Below, piece after piece: positions 12,146 to 21,188 of a stretch of DNA of 64,000 nucleotides (within the stretch, counting starts at the first letter, position 1; each line of letters opens with the position of its first letter). The DNA comes from Aotearoamyces nothofagi (Eukaryota > Ascomycota > Leotiomycetes > Leotiales > Tympanidaceae), in assembly GCA_015345905.1 (NCBI GenBank), contig JADDTR010000015.1:186001-250000 (forward strand), read 5' to 3'. The notes under the pieces are model-generated. The model had not been told where the DNA came from. It did not search any database and saw only the letters and a program-made list of their open reading frames with translations. A program made the position numbers and the translations under genes.

Positions 12146-12191
12146 TGCTACAGCTGTCATCGTGACACCGACGGCGTTATCAATCGGAAGC

Positions 12192-12932
12192 ATGTCCTTT
12201 CAAGTTCGCTCAGCGGCGGCTCTAAAAAAGCCGGTCAAGGTGCGCCATGTTTCCACAAGCTTTCTATCTCTTTTCCAGCACTCAACTAACACAGACAAGA
12301 CGGAGAGAACGCATGCGGAGAACCAAGAGCGGGCATTTATTGCTGCTTCCCGGAGAAGCGATAGGGGTCTGCAGGCACGTATCGAGTCTGCGCAGCGAGC
12401 ATCCGCCATCCACAAATCTCGGACTGGTCGTTCATTGCGCATTACCGAGAAGGACGTGCTGAACGAGGAGATGTACGAGGAAGAGGATAACGAGTTTCCT
12501 GCGCATCTTCGAATGCTTACATCAACTTTGCAAAAAATGCGACCAATGTCACCTGCAATGAAGGCTCGGATTACGGGCTGGCTTAGTAGCAACGCTACCA
12601 TGAGAAGTGAACTGGAGGAGATCTGCGTCGCCGCTCGCCAGCAGGAGAGTGCCAATACACATATCCAATCCGGGTTCTTTGTGTATCAGCCAACTTTGCC
12701 TGCTCAGGAACACCAGCCGCAGCTCGTACCTTCTCACCAAGGGCAACAACTACCAATGGCCCCATCGTATGAAGGGCAGCAGCAACAGCAACCAACGGTG
12801 CTGGCTCATCAAGGGCAGCAGCCACAACATCCAACAGCGCTGGCTGACCAAGAACAGCAACTATTACTACATCGACACATGCTACGACAACATCAACAGC
12901 TACAGCATCAAGAGCAACATCAACAGCAGCAT

Positions 12933-12964
<32 letters not shown>

Positions 12965-13790
12965 GCAACATCAACAGCAACAGCTACATCACGGCCCGCG
13001 TCATCATCAGCATCAACAGCAGCAACTGCAGCAGCAACAACAGTTACCGCCACATTTACAGCTGCAGGGGCAGGGGCAGTGGCAACTGGGGCAACCCAAG
13101 CAAACATTCTCCCAACTGCTAAGTAACGCAACAGGTCACCCCCTTCAGCGATCAGCATCAGATGGTACAGTTCAGTGTGGGTGCCCGGACGCCATGCACG
13201 TGAAAAGCTGCCCTAGTAGTACTCACAGTAGTGCTGTTGTCGATACGCATATTCGAAGGAGTTCTATGCCAGAATCTGCAACGAATAGACAGAATTCCCA
13301 ATCACTTCCTGCATCACAACATTCAGTGCCACACTCCTTGAATCAACAACAACAGCAGCAGGTACCTCCAGCATACATAGCAGAAGCCAGCATGGCTTCC
13401 TTTGTCGGAACTCCAAATCTCCTCAATGCCACTCTCCCTATCGACATTGAAACATTCACGACTGAAAATGATGCCAATTGGAGCAACTATACATCCCCAT
13501 GGCAAACGCCTACCTCCGTCCAGTCCGTCTTTTCGCAAAAAGGCAGTAGAAATGTTGTTAATAGCAACGGCTCTCAGACTGACTCAGGCACCGAATGTCT
13601 CAACTCTACTCATGAACCATTGAAGGGAAATCAACAGTACACATCCGGGGCCAACGTCCAGGATGACGGAATCTTCCAATATGATCCGATTACATCATAT
13701 AGCCAAATAGATTGCATGCCAAGCTCTAATGAAGAGTGGGATCTATTCCTCAACCCGGAATCCTTTGAGTTGTCTAACTCTCAACCATGA
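12192..13790 (+). CDS. Glutamine-rich putative regulatory protein
   Basis: Frame of 532 codons starting at MSFQVRSAAALKKPVKV. I chose this ATG because sequence upstream in the frame is a translated pyrimidine repeat. A conserved basic/acidic block sits near residues 40-100: ENQERAFIAASRRSDRGLQA, RASAIHKSRTGRSLRITEKD, NEEMYEEEDNE. I associate this block with an uncharacterised family of filamentous-fungal proteins. Next comes a Gln/His-rich tract (about residues 195-300) encoded by CAA/CAG/CAT repeats, then a Ser/Asn-rich tail ending in EEWDLFLNPESFELSNSQP, which has the look of a transcriptional activation region. No DNA-binding domain is visible. A 55-nt segment at 12240-12294 has a CTAAC-acceptor-like end, but splicing it would change the frame, so I left it in. 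Confidence 0.75.
12775..13075. repeat. CAA/CAG/CAT trinucleotide tract
   Basis: Interrupted trinucleotide repeats encoding the poly-Gln/His segment of the gene at 12192, densest at 12890-13045. Such tracts commonly vary in length between strains. Confidence 0.85.
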
Positions 13791-13916
13791 GGCTACTACC
13801 CATGAAACATATTGCCTCATGATCTCAGGAGATACCCTGGCCTCTCTAGATCTCTACACGCAATGCTCTATTATGAACATGCATCTCCATCTATCAGTTT
13901 CGACCTCGAGATGGTC

Positions 13917-14014
13917 ATTGGCTTGGTTATGGCGTAGGAGTGTTTGAAGACACTAAACTTTGGTTATTGGCTTGGTTGTGGCATAGGAGTGGTTGAAAAC
14001 ACCAAGCTTTGGCA
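13917..14014. repeat. 49-bp tandem duplication
   Basis: Two adjacent units of 49 bp (13917-13965 and 13966-14014), both beginning ATTGGCTTGGTT. They differ at a handful of positions, mostly transitions. They lie in the 3' flank of the glutamine-rich gene. No coding role is visible. Confidence 0.85.
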
Positions 14015-14550
14015 TCTGATTGTCGTATCACTGTGGTGCTTCGAGGTCCTAATGAGCCGTACAACTCGCAGGAGGCCATTACACCTACCACTTTGACATC
14101 GATAAGCTCTAGTTTATCAAGTTAACCTTGATGGTGGGGTCACTGTAAATATGTACTTATTAAAGTTCTTATTAGATGCCCTTATTAGAAGTCTCTGTTG
14201 TCTGCCTTTGTTAGTCGAAAATTAATACACCGGTTTTTACTGTTGATAGATTCTTCAATTTTGGCCAGGACTGCGAAACAGCCAAGAACAAGCTGACTTG
14301 AATATTGCATAGTTATCGATTGAAAATAGATGTAGATCTCTCGTCGGTAACTGGAACGGGTTTCTGCTCATTTAGATCAATTTTAAGGTAAAATCGTCAC
14401 TCTTTTACAGGCCTCCTTCTCCTAATTCCTAGACGCCGTTATATACATCCCATAATATATACATATAGCCGTGCCTACTATACAGCATTGATGTGCCTCA
14501 ATGTACTTGTACAATCGTGAAACCTTCCCCGCCAAGACTCGTACTATCAA

Positions 14551-15142
14551 TTATTGAAAGCGCAAGAACCCCTTCCATCTGTTCGCCATCCGTGACCAAA
14601 AAGTTCGCTTAGGTGCCTCTTCGAGCTCTCTCATCAAATTTGTGTAGTGCCTGGGGTTGCTCGCAGGCGTCATGAGAGAGTTTTGAATTGGGTACTGTAG
14701 ATCACGCTCATGTCAACCTGTATTCTCTCTCCATTTTAAACTCCTTCCTCTCCTACACAGGATGGGCGGACTGCATATACCATGCCACTAAACATATGTA
14801 TTCGTAACAGATAAGAGATGGGGCGAAAAGAGAGCGTACCTTCCGACTATATCGCCCTTCTAACAAGCTATAGAGTGCATTGACTTGCTCCAATTCTGCT
14901 ACCTCATCCACTACCGGTGTTGGGGTCGAACTGGCCGCTCCAGAAGCTTCTGGTGCCTGAGCTGGAAGAAACCGTCGATCGACTCGCCGCTGGATCGCAT
15001 CTTGGAATTGGCATTCGGGGCGTAGAGGGTCCTTCGGCCAGCGGGAAAGCGCGCGGAGATAGTGCTTGTAAGCTACCTTAGCAGGTGGTTAGCAATTGCG
15101 AGGCTTTGTCAAATGCACTGGAATGCGTACTGATTTGGACAT
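14551..15142 (-). CDS. Cbp6/UQCC2-like mitochondrial protein (putative complex III assembly factor)
   Basis: Three exons on the minus strand: 15142-15131 (only 12 nt), 15076-14840 and 14694-14551, giving 130 residues. The first intron has a GTACGC donor and a GCTAAC branch point. The product begins MSKSVAYKHYLRALSRWPKD and continues QFQDAIQRRVDRRF, an Ala/Pro-rich linker, then QVNALYSLLEGRYSRKYPI and NPRHYTNLMRELEEAPKRTF. The short YKxYLR...WPKD start, the RRVDRRF segment and the YP...NPxxYxxL tail fit the Cbp6/UQCC2 family, which helps translate and stabilise cytochrome b for complex III in the mitochondrial matrix. The family assignment rests on pattern recall. It is divergent from the Bsd2-like gene, with 417 bp between the start codons. 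Confidence 0.72.
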
Positions 15143-15192
15143 TGCAAAGGTACCGCAGGAAGTCCCTGGCTGACGAGCGGCTTTGAGATCGA

Positions 15193-15262
15193 GGGAAGGG
15201 AGTGCAAGGGAAGAAGGGAGTGCAAGGGAAGGAGGAAGTGCAATGGAAGGGAGTGCAAGGCT
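15193..15262. repeat. Purine-rich GGGAGTGCAAGG tandem repeat
   Basis: Four to five imperfect copies of a 14-18 bp unit containing GGGAGTGCAAGG, in the divergent promoter between the Cbp6-like and Bsd2-like genes. It is close to the Cbp6-like start (15142), so it may lie in that gene's leader. Confidence 0.75.
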
Positions 15263-15559
15263 GATTAATATCAACGGCTTTGAGTTCAATAGTGAACATT
15301 TTCGTCCGCCGTACACCGGATTTCAATAATTACGGCAAGGGTCCATATCGATTAAAGTGGCGCCAGATCCGACACACACTTTACCCGAAGCTGTTGCGCT
15401 GCGCCAGGCCGCTGACCAAACAGTTTCAAGCCGATTGACGAATCCCTCGTAGATACCCTCTCCCTCACTTCACCCTGATCCTTCTTATATTCCCTAAGTC
15501 TTCCCCAGATTTCTCAGGAGGAGCTACGGTTGGCACAGCGAAGACAGAACTGGCTCACG

Positions 15560-16746
15560 ATGAGCGGTCCACGATATGAAAGGGTACGTTCCTTCCACCA
15601 AGGCTTACGACGCCACCACAGCGGAAACATCGGCGGCGACGAACCAGAATTGTGAGGATATACTGACCTTTGGCATTAGGTAGCTGGAAATGAAGACCCT
15701 TATCCATTACAAAGAACGTCGAGTACTCTATCAGCTCCCACCTCACCTCCTCCCTCATTTCGATCACGAACCTCGTCATCAACAGCAAGGCATGAGCCAG
15801 TAAATGAAACATTGGCAGATACATTTGATGCGGATGGATTGGACAGCGATGAGGAGAACGATGGCGATGATCGCCAGAGGTTGATGAGGGGCACACCTAC
15901 GGAGCCAACACCAGAAGCCGAAACAACGACTACAGATACCAGTACAGAAGCAAGGCCAACTGTGATAGAACGCAGAGACACGCATATACCAGCCTTTACG
16001 CCGGCAGCTACAGGAAGAGTGTATGGTGGAGGTTCGCAGAGTGATGGAGTATTTGCCAATTTGAACGCAAAACCAGAGAGTGGAGAGAAGGTTGAGGAAC
16101 ATCCACCTGTACGTCTTCATCCCCTCTAGAATGTCACACGTTTCATCTACTGACATATTTACAGACATATGAGCAAGCCGCAGCAGATGCTGCACCTCCT
16201 TATTGGGAAACCACGATCCTCGCCCCCGGCCTTGGTGGCCCCGATGAAGTCTATGTCGAAGGCCTTCCAGTTGGTTCCGTCTTTTCCTTTGTTTGGAACG
16301 CTATGATCAGCATGTCCTTCCAGCTTGTTGGTTTCCTTCTTACCTACCTTCTTCATACCACCCATGCAGCAAAGAATGGCTCTCGGGCCGGGCTCGGTAT
16401 TACGCTGGTACAGTACGGGTTCTACATGAAAGGTTCTGCATCCTCAGAACCAAATCCTACAAACACAAGTGGCGACCCACCTGAAGATCCAAACTCTCAC
16501 GATTTTGACCCAGATGCGGTTTCTGCTGCTTCAGCTTCAACTGCAAACAAGATAACGTCAGCCAGTATTGCATCAAGCGAATGGTTGGCTTATGCGCTGA
16601 TGATAGTGGGGTGGTTTATTTTGATTCGGTCCGTGAGCGATTTCTTGAAGGCGAGGCGGCATGAGCAATTGGTTTTGCAAAGTCCTGACCGTGGACTCAA
16701 TGTTCCTATCATTGCCACCGGAGAGGAAGCCGAGACCGTCGTTTAG
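15560..16746 (+). CDS. Bsd2/NDFIP-type membrane adaptor for Rsp5/NEDD4 ligase
   Basis: Three exons, 15560-15583, 15680-16108 and 16165-16746, giving 344 residues. The N-terminal half is disordered and acidic (DADGLDSDEENDGDD) and ends in a PPxY motif made across the second intron (HPP then TYEQAAADAAPPYWE near residue 151). The second half carries the family signature GLPVGSVFSFVWNAMISMSF followed by FQLVGFLLTYLLHTTHA and NGSRAGLGITLVQYGFYM. A final membrane helix is LAYALMIVGWFILIRSV. This is the three-helix Bsd2/NDFIP architecture. These Golgi/endosomal proteins recruit NEDD4-type ubiquitin ligases through PPxY and sort metal transporters and misfolded membrane proteins to the vacuole. The intron placement keeps PPxY intact, supporting the model. 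Confidence 0.93.
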
Positions 16747-17977
16747 GCAAGAGGGACAACGGAGTTTCAAGCGCGGTTAATGGATCATTTGGAGGTTTCC
16801 TTTATGTATAGACGCATTGTCTATAGGCTAGCTCTTGAGGAGCTAGTTAAGGGAATGGAAACAGCGATGCATATGCACATCTTACTACTTGGCCTGATAT
16901 CGATATTGTCTTTTGTGAAACATTGTGACGACAAAGCGTAGAATCCGACAAAGCTTCAGAGTATGCCATGTGTCACTAACATTTTCAATATATATATATA
17001 TATATGGATCTTTCACTTCTCTATCGAACAAGCTCCTCATCAAACCCTACTTGTAGTGTACAGAGCCGAGATATCTAGCTAACAAGCATCGAGAGTCTAC
17101 TGTAATCAAGGCCAAATGGATCGAGGATACAAGCTCCTATGATATGATATTCTAGCCTCTTTCTATAACCATCTGGGATATATAAGAGAAACCTCTCCCT
17201 AACAAGGTCTGGGGTATTAAAGGCGATTGGATGCAATGTTGGATAGTAGAGGATTATAAGGAGCATCCTATACTAGACAACATATTCAGGATGTTGTGTT
17301 TCCAAGGCTATCTTTTATAGCTATGCAATGTAAGAGGTAAGTTCTCTAGATACTGATATGTACATCTCCTGTTCCTGCCAGTTCGACTCTCCAAGGAAAG
17401 GCCGGCTCTGCTCGAGCAATCCCTCGGGGGTTTTGAGGCACGCCCGGCGCGACGCCTCTTCCTGATCGATGGCAGAGACGCAGCGGCGCACGCAGACAGG
17501 ATACGGTCTATGTGCCACGTCGCGATCCCGCTCGGGGGTATCCGCGGGAGCGAGCGACGCGGCCGTTCTTTATCACGTATCAGCCAATCCGTCGGCCTTC
17601 CTGGCTTGCCGCCTTGCGCAATCGATGGCCCCACTTTGGCAGATAAGGAGCAGGCGAGGCTGTGACATCAGTTACGGGACGTTTCTAGACATCGGCACAC
17701 GTACGGGGGCTTTTTTTATATTTTATTCCTCCAGGATCGATATGCGTGCGATGCGAACCTGGGCATATCTCTCTCTCCCTCGTCTACATCTCGCTCTAAG
17801 CAGCTCTCTCTATTCTCTATCGACTCGCGGCTGGGCTCAGCAGCCCTGACGAGGAGAGAGACACTGGGGGCCGGGAAACTCGAGGCCGTCTCGTCTCTCT
17901 CGACCGTTTTTTTCACGCACGACACTCTCCGGCCGTATCCAGAATCGCAAAACTTGACTTCTCGATTAGCACGCAAT
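16747..17977. other. Intergenic, AT-rich then GC-rich
   Basis: The first half (to about 17340) is AT-rich and includes a TA dinucleotide run at 16986-17005. A minus-strand frame at 17075-17266 reads as protein-like (RERFLLYIPDGYRKRLEYHI) but is short, isolated and unassigned. The second half turns GC-rich and is presumably the promoter of the isoaspartate methyltransferase gene. No RNA gene was recognised. Confidence 0.4.
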
Positions 17978-18913
17978 ATGGCCTGGCGATCTGGCGGGGC
18001 GACGAACGCCGAGCTGATCAGGAACCTTGCCGGGAATGGACTTGTCAAGAGTCCCAGAGTCAAGGCCGCCATGCTCAAGGTAAGGCTTTCTTCATCTCTC
18101 CTTCGAGCGATGCCATCGCGGCTTCACAACGAGGCGCCTGAAGCTGATCGGTCCCGCGCCTTAGGTTGACCGCGCAAACTATTGTCCGGTCACCAGTTCC
18201 GCGTACGAGGACAGCCCGCAGCTCATCGGCCACGGCGCCACGATTTCCGCACCGCACATGCACGCCTCGGCGGCCGAGACCCTGCTGCCCTATCTCCCTG
18301 ATGGGCGCTCGCGGCCCCTCCGCGTGCTCGACGTGGGATCGGGGTCTGGGTACTTGACGCACGTCCTTGCGGAGCTCGTCCGGCCGGACGGGAAGGTCGT
18401 TGGCATCGAACACATCAAGGAGTTGGAAGAGCTCGGGAGGCGGAACGTGGCCAAGAGTAGAGAGGGGGCTGAGCTGCTGGAGAGCGGGGGAGTCAGGTTT
18501 GTGACTGGGGATGGTAGGAGGGGATATAAGGATGCTGGAGGGGAGGATGAGGGCTGGGATGCGATTCATGTCGGGGCAGCGGCGACGACGATACATGAGG
18601 AGTTGGTGCAGCAGTTGCGAACCCCTGGAAGGTGGGTTTATATCCTCAATCTAATTTATATCACGTCCATCCGTCCTCCCGTTGATATGATCTACAACGG
18701 CTGGCAGCTGCATCCACCAGGAGCGGACTCTCGTTCTCACACCCTAAACAAGATGCTGATGGGTTTTATAGGATGTTCATCCCCGTCAATGATTCGCCGA
18801 GTGGGTCCGGCCAGCACATCTGGGTCGTTGACAAAGACGAGCACGGCAAGGTGACGAGGAAGAAGTTGTTTGGAGTCTCATATGTACCCTTAACAGACCC
18901 ACCTAGCTTATAA
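17978..18913 (+). CDS. Protein-L-isoaspartate O-methyltransferase
   Basis: Three exons, 17978-18079, 18165-18631 and 18772-18913, giving 236 residues, the standard length for the family. The enzyme methylates L-isoaspartyl residues in aged proteins using S-adenosylmethionine, starting their repair. Seen: [60 protein letters not shown], then the SAM-binding motif [47 protein letters not shown], and a C-terminal MFIPVN and [10 protein letters not shown]. All core motifs are intact. The last intron falls inside the LRTPGR-MFIPV segment, a conserved place. No mitochondrial or secretory signal, so cytosolic. Confidence 0.95.
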
Positions 18914-19118
18914 TGGCCTGTATGTAATCTTCCGGATAAAGTAAATGCTTAGCTATATATATGTGCAATGTGCTACTTGGCTTCGCGGAATGTGCAACGG
19001 GGTCTACATGCCTTCTTTCGAAATTGCGAGTCGGCTGTGCTTCCTTCTCAGGCGCCTGGAACAGACGCCATTTCGCGGCGAGAAGCGTGTGCTGGCGGTT
19101 GAAAAGGAGACAAGAAAT

Positions 19119-19345
19119 TCTCGCCGTCGTTTGACAATCTGCGGCCGATCCGCTTCTCGCTGTCCAAGACCCCGGGACACGCCGTGGCCAAATCTCGTCG
19201 TCGTTCAAACTCTCGTCGTCGTTCAAACTCTCGTCGTCGTTCAAACTCTCGTCGTCGTTCAAACTCTCGTCGTCGTTCAATGTGCCGCGGCCGTTTCGTC
19301 TCTCGTCGTCGTTTGCACGATCTGCGGCCGATCCGCCTCTCGCCG
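19119..19345. repeat. 18-bp minisatellite with flanking repeat copies
   Basis: Five tandem 18-bp units (TCTCGTCGTCGTTCAAAC) run from 19193 to about 19280, nearly identical. A related segment, TCTCGYCGTCGTTTG followed by CTGCGGCCGATCCGC and a TCTCGC tail, occurs once before (19119-19166) and once after (19301-19348), so a longer unit of about 45 bp flanks the array. Lies between the isoaspartate methyltransferase and haloacid dehalogenase genes. Plus-strand translation gives an RRRSNS repeat, which I do not take as coding. Confidence 0.88.
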
Positions 19346-19772
19346 TCGACGACGCGGGCTCACGTGCAATCATGGTTGTACCGGTGCGAGATCATGGCGG
19401 CGCGACAGGAGCTCGCCAGCGGCACCGCGGACATCCTGCGCCAGGCGTTTCGCAACAACTGGCGAGAGTGTTCATGCGGGAAGGGGGGGGGGGGTCTCTG
19501 GTCGTCTACAGGGCGTTTTATACGAGCGCGATAACCGAAGCGGAGCCGCTTGCTATCTATCTATCACATATATCCCCCATGCCCCACGCCTCGAGCCCGA
19601 GCAACCGGATATCCACCCGAGGAGAAAAGGAGCCTGGACGGACCTTGCTGGCGCGGAGACTCGAACGTTCATCTCGGCCCTTTCTCTACTCTGACATACG
19701 CTCTCCTCTCGAGTATATATGGGGGGATCCAATATGCAGGACAGGAAACAGGATAGGACGCCTGGCTTGGCG

Positions 19773-20519
19773 ATGGCCCGCCTCTCCGATTTCCGCGTCC
19801 TGTGCTTCGACGTCTACGGCACGCTGATCGACTGGGAGACGGGCATCCTGACGGCGCTGCAGCCCCTCCTCAGCAGGGCCGCGCCGGGCGCCGAGCCCCC
19901 GAGCCGGCAGAGGCTGCTCGAGATCTACCAGGCGCACGAGCGCGACCAGCAGGCCAGGACGCCGGGCCTGCCCTACAGCCAGCTCCTGGCCACGATCCAC
20001 CCGCGGCTCGCGGCGGCGCTGGGCCTGGCCGCGCCCTCGGCCGGCGAGAGCGCGGCGTTTGGGGGCTCGGTGGGGTGCTGGCCGGCCTTCGCGGACACCG
20101 TGGACGCGCTGCGGCGGCTGGGCAGGAGGTACCGGCTGGTGGTGCTGTCCAACGTGGACCGCGCCTCGTTCGCGGCCAGCAGCCGCGGGCCGCTCGGCGC
20201 CGTGCGCTTCGACCGCGTCGTCACGGCCCAGGACGTCGGGTCCTACAAGCCCGACCCCCGCAACTTCGAGCGCATGCTGGAGCTCGTGCGCGACGACTTC
20301 GGCGTCGCGCCGGACCAGGTGCTGCAGACGGCGCAGAGCCAGTTCCACGACCACCACCCGGCCAGGAGGGCGGGCATCCGGTCGGCCTGGATCAGGAGGG
20401 CGGGGGCGGCCATGGGGAACGAGCTCGAGGAGGTGTATGACTGGAAGTTTGCTACGTTGGGGGAGATGGCGGACGCGGTTGAGAGGGAGGCATCGGCAGG
20501 GGCTGACGTGCTGACATAG
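19773..20519 (+). CDS. HAD-superfamily hydrolase, L-2-haloacid dehalogenase type
   Basis: Single exon of 248 codons from the ATG at 19773. An in-frame ATG lies at 19719, but it overlaps a TATATAT box and the family normally begins just before the first motif, so 19773 is preferred. Motif I is RVLCFDVYGTLIDWE with the nucleophilic aspartate; motif II is LVVLSNVDR; motif III lysine is in VGSYKPDPRNFERML; motif IV lies around TAQSQFHDHHPARRAGI. The cap segment follows motif I. The type II haloacid dehalogenase subfamily hydrolyses 2-haloalkanoates, but many fungal members have unknown substrates. The gene is intronless and far more GC-rich (about 70%) than most genes here, though the neighbouring non-coding DNA is also GC-rich. 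A bacterial origin is possible but unproven. Confidence 0.88.
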   Translation: MARLSDFRVLCFDVYGTLIDWETGILTALQPLLSRAAPGAEPPSRQRLLEIYQAHERDQQARTPGLPYSQLLATIHPRLAAALGLAAPSAGESAAFGGSVGCWPAFADTVDALRRLGRRYRLVVLSNVDRASFAASSRGPLGAVRFDRVVTAQDVGSYKPDPRNFERMLELVRDDFGVAPDQVLQTAQSQFHDHHPARRAGIRSAWIRRAGAAMGNELEEVYDWKFATLGEMADAVEREASAGADVLT

Positions 20520-21188
20520 CGAGATCCGTGTCGTGCTGTCGACTGGGGTACTCTGATGCCTTCTCCTGCGTGGTTTGTCGAGGCTGGCTATCCTAGATAC
20601 AATCTTGGTGGGGATGGTTTGGTAGAGCTTGATTATCATCACTGCCGTGGCAATCACTGTCGAGGAGGCACGGTACTGGAATGTTTTATTATCTACATCA
20701 TTTTCCCTTCTCGGATATCATTTGCCACCTGTTCTCATCTGTTGTGAGGCGGGCTACTTGATCAGTTGCGAAGAAGGGTCTAGCCTTTCGACTTATCTTT
20801 AGAACGTTAGAGCAATAAATTGTCTGCTGTGAGAGTCCTTCGAGAGCTACTCCAAAGCAGCCAGTCGCTGATATGACTGCACTAGATCCTCCTTCGCTGT
20901 CGAACGAAGAATCTTGATCCAAAGCGAATTATATAAACCCAGCTCAATACTTCCACGGCTCTGAAAAGTATAAAGGGCAGAGTATCAGACGATAAATGGC
21001 CAATATGCACATGGTTTTGTAAAGCACAATAAAACCTGGACTATTCGATCGCTTCTGCAAGCTAACGCCAAGATATGCACCATCTGCATTCCGAGCTTGA
21101 TGCATTATGCCTGAATATGCCTCCAGGGGAATGGGCTCTCCTGGTCATAGTTTTGGCTTTTTTGTCGTCATTCATAAAATCTCGTTGC
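20520..21188. other. Convergent intergenic region
   Basis: Lies between the 3' ends of the haloacid dehalogenase gene and the minus-strand RPAP1 gene. No gene or structured repeat recognised. Confidence 0.4.

Larger units (their letters stand above)
10276..12191. other. GC-rich low-complexity intergenic region and leader
   Basis: No gene recognised. Open frames occur on both strands because stop codons are rare in this GC-rich, repetitive DNA, and their translations are low-complexity. It contains two 11-bp tandem arrays (11500-11589) and a pyrimidine-rich 12-bp repeat (12020-12145) that forms the leader of the next gene. Confidence 0.5.

Noticed and set aside
11991-12191. N-terminal extension of the glutamine-rich gene
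   Set aside because: It needs a TTG start and encodes a monotonous FTST repeat from the pyrimidine leader; the ATG at 12192 is a better start.
12240-12294. Possible 55-nt intron in the glutamine-rich gene (CTAAC and ACAG at its end)
   Set aside because: Removing it would break the frame with MSFQVRS, and the unspliced reading is continuous and protein-like. RNA-seq could reverse this.
12595-13158. 187-codon minus-strand Val/Ala/Asp-rich frame
   Set aside because: It is the reverse strand of the CAA/CAG/CAT tract, which gives repetitive Val/Ala/Asp translation.
17075-17266. Short minus-strand frame in AT-rich DNA suggesting a transposase remnant
   Set aside because: Only 63 codons, no catalytic motif and no terminal repeats; evidence too weak to call an element.
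17380-17410. tRNA-like T-arm motif (GTTCGACTC)
   Set aside because: No matching T-stem, anticodon arm or acceptor stem can be drawn around it.
19686-20657. 323-codon open frame on the minus strand opposite the haloacid dehalogenase
   Set aside because: GC-rich coding DNA suppresses stop codons on the opposite strand; the translation is Arg/Pro/Ala-rich without a domain, while the plus strand encodes an intact enzyme.
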